A stretch of 51,026 bases of DNA from positions 1 to 51,026 of the forward strand of contig NZ_JAKUDS010000017.1 in the NCBI RefSeq assembly GCF_023221775.1, read 5' to 3'. The position numbers were made by a program, and so were the translations under genes. The stretch's first letter is position 1. Each line of letters starts with the position of its first letter. Shown here in pieces: positions 8,080 through 15,927 of this stretch. This DNA comes from Enterococcus cecorum (lineage in GTDB: Bacteria > Bacillota > Bacilli > Lactobacillales > Enterococcaceae). The notes beneath the pieces are model-generated. The model was given only the letters and a program-made list of their open reading frames with translations, ran no database searches and had not been told where the DNA came from.

Positions 8080-9066
8080 CTATTCATGGTAATATCCCAC
8101 ACTACCACGATGAATCATTTCTGTAGCAATGGTTGTTGTTTCCGGGATTGGTTGTTTTTTCAGCATGATATCAACATATTTTGAAGCTAATATTCCTAAT
8201 TTCTCATGATGTAAGTCAACTGTCGTCAAAGTTGGATAAACATATTCACCCATATCATGACCACCAAAGCCAGCAATGGAAATTTGTTTGCCAATGGTTA
8301 TACCCAATTGGTTCGCGGCTTTAATGAGGCCAATGGCTATATTGTCTGTAGCACAAATGTATAAGGTCTCATCATTCTTTGGTAATATTTCAAGTCCTAG
8401 CTTGTAGGCATCATTCACCATGAAGGTCGTTTCATACTCTTTCACAGTAGATACCCCACTTTCTTTTAGACCGTCAATCACTCCTTGTTTACGTCGAATT
8501 CCTACTTCGATATCATGTGTTCCGACACCAACATAAGCAATTTTTTTGTGACCATATTTTTTTAAACCAAGCGCCATTTGTCGTCCAGCAAAGTAATTAT
8601 CTTGTGTTAACGTGATTAAACGACGATCTTTTTGCCCTAAAACAAGGACTGGCGTTTTAATTTTATTAATCGCTTTTATATGTTCATCTGTGATAGCCAC
8701 AGCCATTAATACGATTGCGGCAATTTTATTTTGTTGTAAATTATATAAGCTTTCAATTTCACGTTCAATATTCAATTCTGAATTGACCATCATTATTTGT
8801 CGACCACATTCTCGTTCGCTCTTTTCTAATCCAGAAAGCATGCGCACTACAGAAGGCGAATCTAAACGAGGAATAATGACACCAGTAAAATTACTTCTTT
8901 GTGCTTTTAAATTACGCGCAAACTCATTAGGTGTATAATTATATTTTTGTATCACTTTTTCAATTTTTTCTGCAGTTTCCTTACTTACATATCCTTCATT
9001 TAGATATCTAGAAACTGTACTTTTTGATACTTTTGCTTCTTGAGCGATTTGATTAATTGTTACCAT
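8080..9066 (-). CDS. scrR: LacI-family transcriptional repressor of the sucrose genes
   Basis: A 328-residue LacI/GalR regulator. The N-terminal helix-turn-helix (TINQIAQEAKVSKSTVSRYLNEG) and the hinge (YTPNEFARNLKAQRSNFTGVIIP) are followed by a periplasmic-binding-protein-like effector domain. It is transcribed in the same direction and upstream of scrA-scrB, separated by a terminator. Two LacI-type dyads in the scrA promoter are the likely targets. The GTG 12 bp upstream (9078) overlaps the ribosome binding site GTGAGG, so the ATG at 9066 is the better start. The exact inducer (sucrose-6-P or a fructose derivative) is inferred from the neighbours. Confidence 0.88.
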   Translation of the reverse strand: MVTINQIAQEAKVSKSTVSRYLNEGYVSKETAEKIEKVIQKYNYTPNEFARNLKAQRSNFTGVIIPRLDSPSVVRMLSGLEKSERECGRQIMMVNSELNIEREIESLYNLQQNKIAAIVLMAVAITDEHIKAINKIKTPVLVLGQKDRRLITLTQDNYFAGRQMALGLKKYGHKKIAYVGVGTHDIEVGIRRKQGVIDGLKESGVSTVKEYETTFMVNDAYKLGLEILPKNDETLYICATDNIAIGLIKAANQLGITIGKQISIAGFGGHDMGEYVYPTLTTVDLHHEKLGILASKYVDIMLKKQPIPETTTIATEMIHRGSVGYYHE

Positions 9067-9145
9067 AAGATCCCTCACCTATTTTGATTACACCTATATA
9101 TTATACCAAAGATTGTCATTAGATTGAATCATTAATCATTAGTTA

Positions 9146-9154
9146 TGCTATAAT
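9146..9154 (+). promoter_or_regulatory. extended -10 promoter of the DUF2238-like gene
   Basis: TGCTATAAT is an extended -10 with a perfect TATAAT hexamer, 23 bp before the ATG. TTGAAT at 9124-9129 could be a -35 with a 19-bp spacer. Confidence 0.6.
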
Positions 9155-9177
9155 TTGAGTGAATGGAGGTTGATATC

Positions 9178-9828
9178 ATGAAAAATATTCTAAAAGGATA
9201 TACATTTATCGCATTAGTTGTCGTAGCTTTTAATGTATATGAATTAATTATTCAAAAAGTGAGTATGAAGTCGGGAATTATTTTTATAATTGAGGGTTTA
9301 TTAGGTCTTTTACTTATATATATCCCATCAATATTTAAAAAGCTATTGAAGATTACCTTCCCAAATGAGTTAATCTTTATGTATTGGTTATTTATTTTAA
9401 TCTCTGTCTTTTTAGGAACTTGCTTGCACTTCATCTCTTATTTTAAATATTATGATAAATTGTTACATTTTAGTAGTCCAATCGTATTAACCTTTCTCGG
9501 ATATGGTATTCTCACCTATTTTCTTGAAAATTCAAGGAGTCAGTACCCTTCAGTTTGGTTCTTTATGATTTTTGGATTTGCCTTTGCGCAGATGTGTGGT
9601 GTTTTATGGGAATTTTGGGAATTTTTATGTGACCAATTTTTAGGACTAAATTTACAACGTTACCTACTTCATGGTCAACCTTTAATTGGACGTAAAGCGC
9701 TACTTGACACCATGGGGGACTTATTTGTTAATACTTGCGGTAGTATTATTGCTAGTTTTTACGCTTATTTACGAGTCAAAAAATCAACAACTCAGTATTT
9801 CAAAAACTTTAAAATTCATATTCACTAA
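9178..9828 (+). CDS. DUF2238/YjdF-like integral membrane protein
   Basis: A 216-residue protein with about six membrane helices (roughly residues 7-26, 32-53, 66-88, 98-115, 125-145 and 178-200). Between helices it has a YDKLLHF motif, a glutamate-containing WEFWEFLCDQF segment and a DTMGDLFVNTCGS motif; this arrangement of His, Glu and Asp residues resembles the YjdF/DUF2238 family, whose function is not established. The ATG at 9178 is preceded by GGAGG with 8-bp spacing; the ATG at 9163 overlaps that site and is rejected. It stands alone between two divergent or unrelated operons with its own promoter. The family call is from motif memory and is moderate. Confidence 0.75.
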   Translation: MKNILKGYTFIALVVVAFNVYELIIQKVSMKSGIIFIIEGLLGLLLIYIPSIFKKLLKITFPNELIFMYWLFILISVFLGTCLHFISYFKYYDKLLHFSSPIVLTFLGYGILTYFLENSRSQYPSVWFFMIFGFAFAQMCGVLWEFWEFLCDQFLGLNLQRYLLHGQPLIGRKALLDTMGDLFVNTCGSIIASFYAYLRVKKSTTQYFKNFKIHIH

Positions 9829-9959
9829 TTTAGTTATCTAATGTTTCTTTATATGCTTCTCCCTTTTTTGTCTAACCTTGTGTTTTCAACAATATAAAAT
9901 TAGGAAATATCAAAGGTTTGCTAAATTTTTTCACATCATTAAACATTTTTGCTATGTTG

Positions 9960-9968
9960 TGTTATACT
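9960..9968 (+). promoter_or_regulatory. extended -10 promoter of sdaAB-sdaAA
   Basis: TGTTATACT, an extended -10, lies 32 bp upstream of the sdaAB ATG. The only -35-like sequence (TTAAAC at 9939-9944) is weak, so the TG extension probably compensates. Confidence 0.55.
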
Positions 9969-10000
9969 AATAAAACTGAAATATAAAGGAGATTTTCGTT

Positions 10001-10666
10001 ATGGAACATTTAAAGTATCGTAGCGTTTTTGATATTATCGGACCTGTAATGGTTGGGCCAAGTAGTTCTCATACGGCAGGTGCTGCACGCATTGGTAAAA
10101 TTGTCAGAACTATTTTTGGCGAACAACCTGAGAGTGTCGATATTTTCCTATTTGAATCATTTGCCAAAACGTATCGCGGGCATGGAACCGATATAGCCCT
10201 TGTTGGTGGTTTATTAGGAATGGAGCCAGACGATGAAAGATTGAGCGATTCATTAAAAATTGCCCACGAAAAGGGTATGGAAGTATTGTTCGTACCTAAA
10301 AAAGAAAAAGCGGAACATCCAAACTTGGTTAAAATGCTCTTGAAAAAAGGAAAACGTCAAATGACTGTCACTGGTATATCGATTGGTGGTGGGAATATCC
10401 AAATTTCTGAGTTAGATGGCTTTAAGATTTCACTAACAATGGGTACCCCTACTATTATTACTGTTCATCAAGACGTACCCGGTATTATTGCTCAAGTATC
10501 AAAACTATTATCAGATATGAATGTTAATATTGGTACGATGACCGTTACCCGTGAATCTAAAGGTGAAAAAGCAATCATGATCATTGAGATTGATGAGCGC
10601 CATCCTGACATTTGTCAAAAATTACGTCAATTGTCACACATTGATTCTGTGACTTATTTTGATTAG
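10001..10666 (+). CDS. sdaAB: L-serine dehydratase, beta subunit
   Basis: One of two chains of the iron-sulfur L-serine ammonia-lyase, which turns serine into pyruvate and ammonia. The 221-residue chain opens with the family motif GPSSSHTAGAARIG (about residues 19-32) and ends with an ACT domain (about 147-221) that may sense serine. AAAGGAG precedes the ATG. The alpha-chain gene starts 10 bp after its stop, and the AGGAGG of that gene overlaps the stop codon, so they are co-translated. The split alpha/beta form is the usual Firmicutes arrangement. Confidence 0.95.
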   Translation: MEHLKYRSVFDIIGPVMVGPSSSHTAGAARIGKIVRTIFGEQPESVDIFLFESFAKTYRGHGTDIALVGGLLGMEPDDERLSDSLKIAHEKGMEVLFVPKKEKAEHPNLVKMLLKKGKRQMTVTGISIGGGNIQISELDGFKISLTMGTPTIITVHQDVPGIIAQVSKLLSDMNVNIGTMTVTRESKGEKAIMIIEIDERHPDICQKLRQLSHIDSVTYFD

Positions 10667-10676
10667 GAGGATATTC

Positions 10677-11555
10677 ATGTTTTATTCAATTGAAGACATT
10701 ATTCAACAAAGTAAGGATTATAAAAGTGTGGCTGAACTAATGATTGCTACAGAAATTGAATTAACCGGACGCACTAGAGAACAAATCATTGAATTAATGA
10801 AGAAAAATTTAGAAGTCATGAAGCATTCTGTACAGCAAGGAATTGATGGTGTTACCTCAGTTACCGGATTAACAGGAAAAGACGCGACCAAGCTAAATGA
10901 TTATATATTAAATGGCGATATATACTCAGGTCCGACTATTCTTAGTGCAGTACGAAATGCGATTGCCGTAAATGAAGTTAATGCGAAGATGGGGCTAATT
11001 TGTGCCACACCAACTGCTGGTAGTGCAGGAATTGTACCTGGTGTATTAATGGCTGTTAGTGAAAGCTTGCAATTAACAGAGCAACAACAATTAGATTTCT
11101 TATTTACGGCTGGTGCTTTTGGATTAGTGATTGCCAATAACGCTTCGATTGCTGGGGCTGAAGGTGGCTGTCAGGCAGAAGTTGGCTCTGCAAGTGCGAT
11201 GGCTTCAGCAGCTTTAGTTTGTTTAAAAGGTGGCTCGGCGCAACAAGCAGCTCATGCCTTAGCGATTACCTTAAAAAATATGTTAGGCTTAATTTGTGAT
11301 CCAGTCGCTGGTTTAGTCGAAGTCCCTTGTGTGAAAAGAAATGCTTTAGGTGCGAGTCAAGCGATGATTTCAGCAGACATGGCCTTAGCTGGTATTCAAA
11401 GTGTGATTCCACCAGATGAAGTTGTGGCTACGATGTATCGTGTGGGTCGTCAAATGCCATCTATTTTTAAGGAAACTGCAGAAGGTGGCCTAGCAACGAG
11501 TCCGACGGGGTTAAAATTACAAAAAGAAATATTAGAAAGACAATCAAATGCATAA
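10677..11555 (+). CDS. sdaAA: L-serine dehydratase, alpha subunit
   Basis: The catalytic, Fe-S-cluster-bearing chain of L-serine dehydratase, 292 residues. Cysteines in GGCQAEVGSASAMA and LICDPVAGLVEVPC match the conserved cluster ligands, and the TPTAGSAGIVPG segment is typical of the family. ATG at 10677 follows AGGAGG with 6-bp spacing; the in-frame start 18 bp upstream would overlap sdaAB and lacks a ribosome binding site. With SdaAB it feeds pyruvate from serine, which could in turn supply pyruvate carboxylase in this genome. A strong bidirectional terminator follows. Confidence 0.96.
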   Translation: MFYSIEDIIQQSKDYKSVAELMIATEIELTGRTREQIIELMKKNLEVMKHSVQQGIDGVTSVTGLTGKDATKLNDYILNGDIYSGPTILSAVRNAIAVNEVNAKMGLICATPTAGSAGIVPGVLMAVSESLQLTEQQQLDFLFTAGAFGLVIANNASIAGAEGGCQAEVGSASAMASAALVCLKGGSAQQAAHALAITLKNMLGLICDPVAGLVEVPCVKRNALGASQAMISADMALAGIQSVIPPDEVVATMYRVGRQMPSIFKETAEGGLATSPTGLKLQKEILERQSNA

Positions 11556-11591
11556 AAAATGGGGCTAGGAAGTTTTCCTACCCCTCTTTTT
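11553..11591. terminator. bidirectional terminator between sdaAA and argB
   Basis: Stem GGGGTAGGAA-like (GGGGCTAGGAA at 11561-11571 with TTCCTACCCC at 11575-11584, one bulge) is flanked by A-rich DNA on the left and T-rich DNA on the right, so it can end both converging transcripts. Confidence 0.85.
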
Positions 11592-12324
11592 ATGCCGTAA
11601 TTTTCGTTCCAAAACGATGAATATTATTATTGATATTCACACTTTTTACACCGTGCAGTAAGGCATACTTTGCACTATCTAATTTTGGAATCATACCACC
11701 AGTAATTATATTCTGATCTTTTAGCTTTTCAATTTTCGACAAATCAATCCGCTTTAACCATTGATTATTTTCCCTAATCCCAGGTACATCAGTTAATAAA
11801 AATAACTCATCCGCTTGAATGCAACTCGCTACCTTGCAAGCTACTTCATCTGCATTAATGTTTAGCCATTGTCCTTCCTTTGTAATGCCTAGAGGTGCAA
11901 TTACAGGAATTTTGTGATGTTTCATTTGCAATTTTAGCATGTCGTGATTGATTGCCGTTACTTGTCCGACATAACCTAATTCAGCATGATTAATGATTTT
12001 TCCTTGTATCAGTTGATCGCAACCAGCGTGTAGACTTATTGGTTGTAGGCCTTCTTTTTGAAATAATGATATTAATTTAGGCTGTACTTGACCTAGAAGT
12101 GCCATTTTGGTTAGTTCAAGTGTGTTTTCATCTGTGACTCTTAAGCCATTTTTGATTTGGCGTTTAACCTGAAATTGTTCCATTAGTTCGGTGATATAAT
12201 GTCCACCACCATGAATAATGACGATTTGAATACCTTGTGCTTGCCATTTATGGATGGTTGAAAAAAATTGTTTATTAAGCTGATCACTTGCTACACCGCC
12301 AATTTTAACTACATATGTTTTCAT
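11590..12324 (-). CDS. argB: acetylglutamate kinase
   Basis: Phosphorylates N-acetylglutamate, the second step of arginine synthesis. The 244-residue amino-acid-kinase fold protein shows KIGGVASDQL at the N-terminus, the glycine loop IIHGGGHYITE (about residues 36-46), and the C-terminal nucleotide-binding motif ITGGMIPKLDSA (about 206-217). It is the last gene of argD-argC-argJ-argB, 15 bp after argJ, with a GGAGGG ribosome binding site. At 244 residues it is on the short side, as in Bacillus-type ArgB without the N-terminal helix of arginine-inhibited forms, so direct feedback by arginine is less likely. That last point is inference. Confidence 0.95.
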   Translation of the reverse strand: MKTYVVKIGGVASDQLNKQFFSTIHKWQAQGIQIVIIHGGGHYITELMEQFQVKRQIKNGLRVTDENTLELTKMALLGQVQPKLISLFQKEGLQPISLHAGCDQLIQGKIINHAELGYVGQVTAINHDMLKLQMKHHKIPVIAPLGITKEGQWLNINADEVACKVASCIQADELFLLTDVPGIRENNQWLKRIDLSKIEKLKDQNIITGGMIPKLDSAKYALLHGVKSVNINNNIHRFGTKITA

Positions 12325-12339
12325 GGTTCAGCCCTCCTA

Positions 12340-13536
12340 TTATGTGTGATACAACGCGTTGATTTTGACATATTCATAAGTCAAATCGCATCCCCAAGCT
12401 TTTCCTTTAGCTACCCCACCATGCATATTAACTTTTATTGTGATATCAGCTTGTTTTAACTTTTCACTCAGTTGGTCACAAGAGAAATCAGTAGGTACAC
12501 CAAAGGCAAAAACTAGCGTATCTTCCAAATAAATTTCGATTTGATTACTGTCAAAATCGATGCCGCTATAGCCTAACGCACATAGAATTCTTCCCCAATT
12601 TGGATCTTGACCAAATATCGCACTTTTGACCAAACTTGAACCAACAACTGATTTGGCAAGCATACGTGCGGAATATTCATCGATGGCATTTTCAACTTGG
12701 ACTTCAATCAGCTTCGTTGCACCTTCGCCATCTTTAGCAATTGATTTTGCTAAATCAGTGAAAACAGCCTGTAATACACTTTTGAATTGCTGATAAGCTA
12801 ACGATCCTTTTTGTATTTCAGCATTTTTTGCCTCTCCATTTGCTAAGACAAGGACCATATCATTTATAGAAGTATCACCATCCACAGTAATTTGATTAAA
12901 AGTAATTTCAGTCAACTCACTAAGTAATTCTTGTAGTAAATCACTGGAAATATTCGCATCAGTGGTAATAAAACTAAGCATGGTAGCCATATTTGGATGA
13001 ATCATGCCGGAACCTTTTGCACAACCTGCCACAGTGATTGTTTTTCTATCAATTTCTTCTTGGTAGACACTTACCTTCTGACACGTATCAGTTGTCAAAA
13101 TGGCTTCTTGAAAGTTTTCAGCAGCGCACTCTTGATTATTTGCTAAAAGTTCCAAGCCAGCTTCGATTTGAAACATCGGTAAATGCTTGCCAATAATTCC
13201 TGTAGAGGCAACTGCGACTTGATTAGCGTCAATATTTAAATATTCAGCGGTTTTTTCACACATTTTTATAGCATCTTGATAGCCTTGATTACCCGTACAA
13301 GCATTGGCATTTCCAGAATTAACAATAATTGCTTGTAAGGATTTATTTTTGATTTTTTCCTTTGTCACTAATACTGGAGCTGCTTTGACTTGATTCGTCG
13401 TAAATACGCCAGCACACTGAGCAGGCACTGTTGAAATAATCCAACCGATATCTTTTCGCTTTCTTTTTAACCCACAATGAATACCATCAGCATTAAAACC
13501 TTTAGGACTTGCAATATTCCCATTTATTTTCTTCAT
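12340..13536 (-). CDS. argJ: bifunctional glutamate N-acetyltransferase / ornithine acetyltransferase
   Basis: Moves the acetyl group from N-acetylornithine back to glutamate, closing the acetyl cycle, and in the bifunctional form also makes acetylglutamate from acetyl-CoA. The 398-residue precursor is cut by itself before the nucleophile threonine in GSGMIHPNMATMLSF (T185), giving alpha and beta chains. The ATG at 13536 lies 6 bp after AAGGAGAAGG; a TTG 6 bp further upstream is less likely. No argA-like gene is in the window, which fits use of ArgJ for both steps. Whether it is truly bifunctional cannot be read from sequence. Confidence 0.94.
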   Translation of the reverse strand: MKKINGNIASPKGFNADGIHCGLKRKRKDIGWIISTVPAQCAGVFTTNQVKAAPVLVTKEKIKNKSLQAIIVNSGNANACTGNQGYQDAIKMCEKTAEYLNIDANQVAVASTGIIGKHLPMFQIEAGLELLANNQECAAENFQEAILTTDTCQKVSVYQEEIDRKTITVAGCAKGSGMIHPNMATMLSFITTDANISSDLLQELLSELTEITFNQITVDGDTSINDMVLVLANGEAKNAEIQKGSLAYQQFKSVLQAVFTDLAKSIAKDGEGATKLIEVQVENAIDEYSARMLAKSVVGSSLVKSAIFGQDPNWGRILCALGYSGIDFDSNQIEIYLEDTLVFAFGVPTDFSCDQLSEKLKQADITIKVNMHGGVAKGKAWGCDLTYEYVKINALYHT

Positions 13537-13568
13537 AACCAACCTTCTCCTTTTATAGATAAACCTTT

Positions 13569-14594
13569 TTATATAAAATTAGGCAATTGTTTTAAACCAC
13601 ATGCTTCGTCTAATCCTGCCCATACATTAAAATTCTGAATAGCTTGACCACTTGCACCTTTTATCAAATTATCAATCACAGCGACAAGCGTTAAGATGCC
13701 TGTACATTCATTATAAATATAACCAATGTCACAAAAGTTCGAACCGATGACTTGATGTAAATCAGGTAATTTTTGATGATGATTAACTCGAACAAAATAC
13801 TTATCAGCATAACAATTCTCATAAGATGTTTTGATATGTTCAGGCTCAACCTTCTCTTTCAATTTGACATAGGCTGATACAAAAATTCCTCTAGAGACGG
13901 GTATAAGACTTGTCGTGAATTGGATACTTTGTAATTGATTGTCAAACTGTTGTAAGAATTGAATGATTTCAGGTATATGCTGATGTTGATTGGCCTTATA
14001 CATACTCATATTGTTATAAACATTAACAAAATGACTGCTTTGGCTCAATCCTTTACCTGCACCTGATAGTCCTGATTTCGCATCCACAATAATCGAATCC
14101 GTTTGAATAATTTGTGCTTTGACTAGTGGTGCTAAAAGTAAATTCGTCGCAGTGGCATAGCATCCTGGATTAGCAATGAGTATAGATTTACTTGTTTGAA
14201 ATTCAGGTAACGAATAATTTGCTTGCATTAAAATATTTGGATTAGCTGGTTCCTTTTTATACCATTTTCGATAACTTTCCCTATTCTTTAATCGTAAATC
14301 ACCCGAAAGATCAATTACTGGAAAACTATTTTCAATAAAAGGTTCAACTAAATCCTTACTGACTCCAGAAGGGGTGGCAAAAAAGACAAGATCATTTTGT
14401 GCCATTATATTTTTTGCATCGAATGCTTGAATTTTCGCATTTAATGGTAAAAAATGAGGAAATTCTTCCGTTAAGTCGGACTCTTTATTACCACTGCGAT
14501 GAAGGGTTCCGATTTCTAAATAGGGATGTTGTTCAATAAGACGCATTAACTCCACACCTGTATAACCCGTTATACCTACAATTGCTGCTTTCAT
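13569..14594 (-). CDS. argC: N-acetyl-gamma-glutamyl-phosphate reductase
   Basis: NADPH-dependent reduction of acetylglutamyl phosphate to the semialdehyde, the third step of arginine synthesis. The 341-residue protein has the N-terminal Rossmann motif GITGYTGVEL (about residues 7-16) and the active-site cysteine C145 in ANPGCYATA, as in all ArgC. It begins 8 bp after the argD stop with an AGGTGA ribosome binding site, so it is co-transcribed with argD, argJ and argB. Confidence 0.96.
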   Translation of the reverse strand: MKAAIVGITGYTGVELMRLIEQHPYLEIGTLHRSGNKESDLTEEFPHFLPLNAKIQAFDAKNIMAQNDLVFFATPSGVSKDLVEPFIENSFPVIDLSGDLRLKNRESYRKWYKKEPANPNILMQANYSLPEFQTSKSILIANPGCYATATNLLLAPLVKAQIIQTDSIIVDAKSGLSGAGKGLSQSSHFVNVYNNMSMYKANQHQHIPEIIQFLQQFDNQLQSIQFTTSLIPVSRGIFVSAYVKLKEKVEPEHIKTSYENCYADKYFVRVNHHQKLPDLHQVIGSNFCDIGYIYNECTGILTLVAVIDNLIKGASGQAIQNFNVWAGLDEACGLKQLPNFI

Positions 14595-14602
14595 CCAATC
14601 AC

Positions 14603-15739
14603 CTACCCCACTAAAACTTTCGCTATTTTATCTAATGCAAAATCAACTTCTTCTTGACTGATTGTTAAAGGAGGTAATAACCGTAAGACATTTTTACCGG
14701 CTTTTAAAGTAAGAACACCTTCTTTTTCAAGTTGAAGCATCACATGTTGCAACACATATTCATCTGTTAATTCAATTCCTATCATTAAGCCTTTTCCTCT
14801 AATATCTATCAGTTTATTAGATTGAATATGCGCTAAACCATCAAAAAATTGCTGACTGCGCATTTTAACATTTTCTACTATTGCAGCAGATTGCACATAA
14901 TCTAAAACTTGATTAGCGACACTTAATGCTAACTTATTGCCCCCAAATGTGCTTCCGTGACTACCCGGTGTAAAAGCATTGGCGTATTTTTTCTTGGATA
15001 ACATTGCACCAACTGGCAATCCATTGGCTAAAGCTTTTGCACTGGTAATAATATCAGGAGTAATACCATATTGTTCATAGACAAAGAGGGAACCACAACG
15101 ACCAATCCCTGTTTGCACTTCATCCACAATAAGTAAGGTGCCATTTTGTTGGCAAATATTCGCCAATTCCTTTATCCACCCTTGATAAGCGACATGAATC
15201 CCACTTTCTCCTTGGATTAATTCTACAATCACGGCTGCCACTTGCTCATCTAAGGCTTCTTTTAATTCATCAATTTCATTGTATGGAAAGTAAGCCACAT
15301 CTTGTAACATCGAACCAAAACCCGCCTGAATGTTAGCTTGTCCGGTCACACTCATCGAACCAAACGTACGACCATGAAAAGACTGCCAAAAGCTAATGAT
15401 TTTATTACGACCAGTTGCTTTTTTTGCTAATTTAATGGCGGCTTCATTGGCTTCTGTACCACTATTGCAAAAGAAAGCCACATAATCTTTTTGATTGGCT
15501 AATTTACATGCGACTTGCTCTTGAATCTCACTATGATATAGATTCGGCATATGCCAAATATTATCGATTTGATGGAGTAAAGCTTTTTTCAATTCTGGAT
15601 GATTATGTCCTAGATTCGTAACGCCAATCCCACTTGTTAAATCAAGATACTCCTTATTATTTTGATCATAAACTTTACAACCCTTACCTTTCATAATTTC
15701 GAAATTTTTTCTACTGTAATTCGGAAATAACCAACTCAT
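14603..15739 (-). CDS. argD: acetylornithine aminotransferase
   Basis: PLP enzyme that transaminates the acetylglutamate semialdehyde to N-acetylornithine. The 378-residue class-III aminotransferase has CNSGTEANEAAIK (about residues 91-103), the PLP-contacting VDEVQTGIGR (205-214) and the Schiff-base lysine K235 in TSAKALANG. The ATG at 15739 is preceded by AAGGAGTG, while the in-frame start at 15778 lies inside the predicted promoter and is rejected. It is first in the operon; the order D-C-J-B differs from the common argCJBD order. carAB, argF, argG and argH are not in the window. Confidence 0.95.
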   Translation of the reverse strand: MSWLFPNYSRKNFEIMKGKGCKVYDQNNKEYLDLTSGIGVTNLGHNHPELKKALLHQIDNIWHMPNLYHSEIQEQVACKLANQKDYVAFFCNSGTEANEAAIKLAKKATGRNKIISFWQSFHGRTFGSMSVTGQANIQAGFGSMLQDVAYFPYNEIDELKEALDEQVAAVIVELIQGESGIHVAYQGWIKELANICQQNGTLLIVDEVQTGIGRCGSLFVYEQYGITPDIITSAKALANGLPVGAMLSKKKYANAFTPGSHGSTFGGNKLALSVANQVLDYVQSAAIVENVKMRSQQFFDGLAHIQSNKLIDIRGKGLMIGIELTDEYVLQHVMLQLEKEGVLTLKAGKNVLRLLPPLTISQEEVDFALDKIAKVLVG

Positions 15740-15764
15740 AACCAACACTCCTTTGTAATGTTGC

Positions 15765-15776
15765 GTATAAATATAC
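15765..15776. promoter_or_regulatory. candidate ARG box (ArgR operator) of argDCJB
   Basis: GTATAAATATAC is a dyad with 5-bp arms that overlaps the -10 of the argD promoter. Its AT-rich form with GTATA/TATAC arms resembles ARG boxes of low-GC bacteria. TGTATATTT half-sites recur at 15807-15815 and 15851-15859. ArgR binding is inferred. Confidence 0.5.
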
Positions 15777-15798
15777 AACTTTCTTCCGTGTTTTTCAA
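15770..15798 (-). promoter_or_regulatory. argDCJB promoter
   Basis: TTGAAA (15793-15798) and TATATT (15770-15775) are separated by 17 bp on the minus strand, about 31 bp before the argD ATG. Confidence 0.7.
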
Positions 15799-15882
15799 GT
15801 GTTTTATGTATATTTTTTCATTATTTCTTGTAATAATTGTTTATTTTCCATGTATATTTGATTATTTAGATAAAAATATGCA

Positions 15883-15916
15883 TAAAAATAGACTAGCCAA
15901 AAAATTGACTAGTCTA
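15883..15916 (-). terminator. terminator after clpB
   Basis: Eight-bp stem TAGACTAG/CTAGTCTA (15889-15896 with 15909-15916), extended by flanking A/T pairs, with T-rich DNA following on the minus strand. Confidence 0.7.
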
Positions 15917-15927
15917 AAATTGTATGA

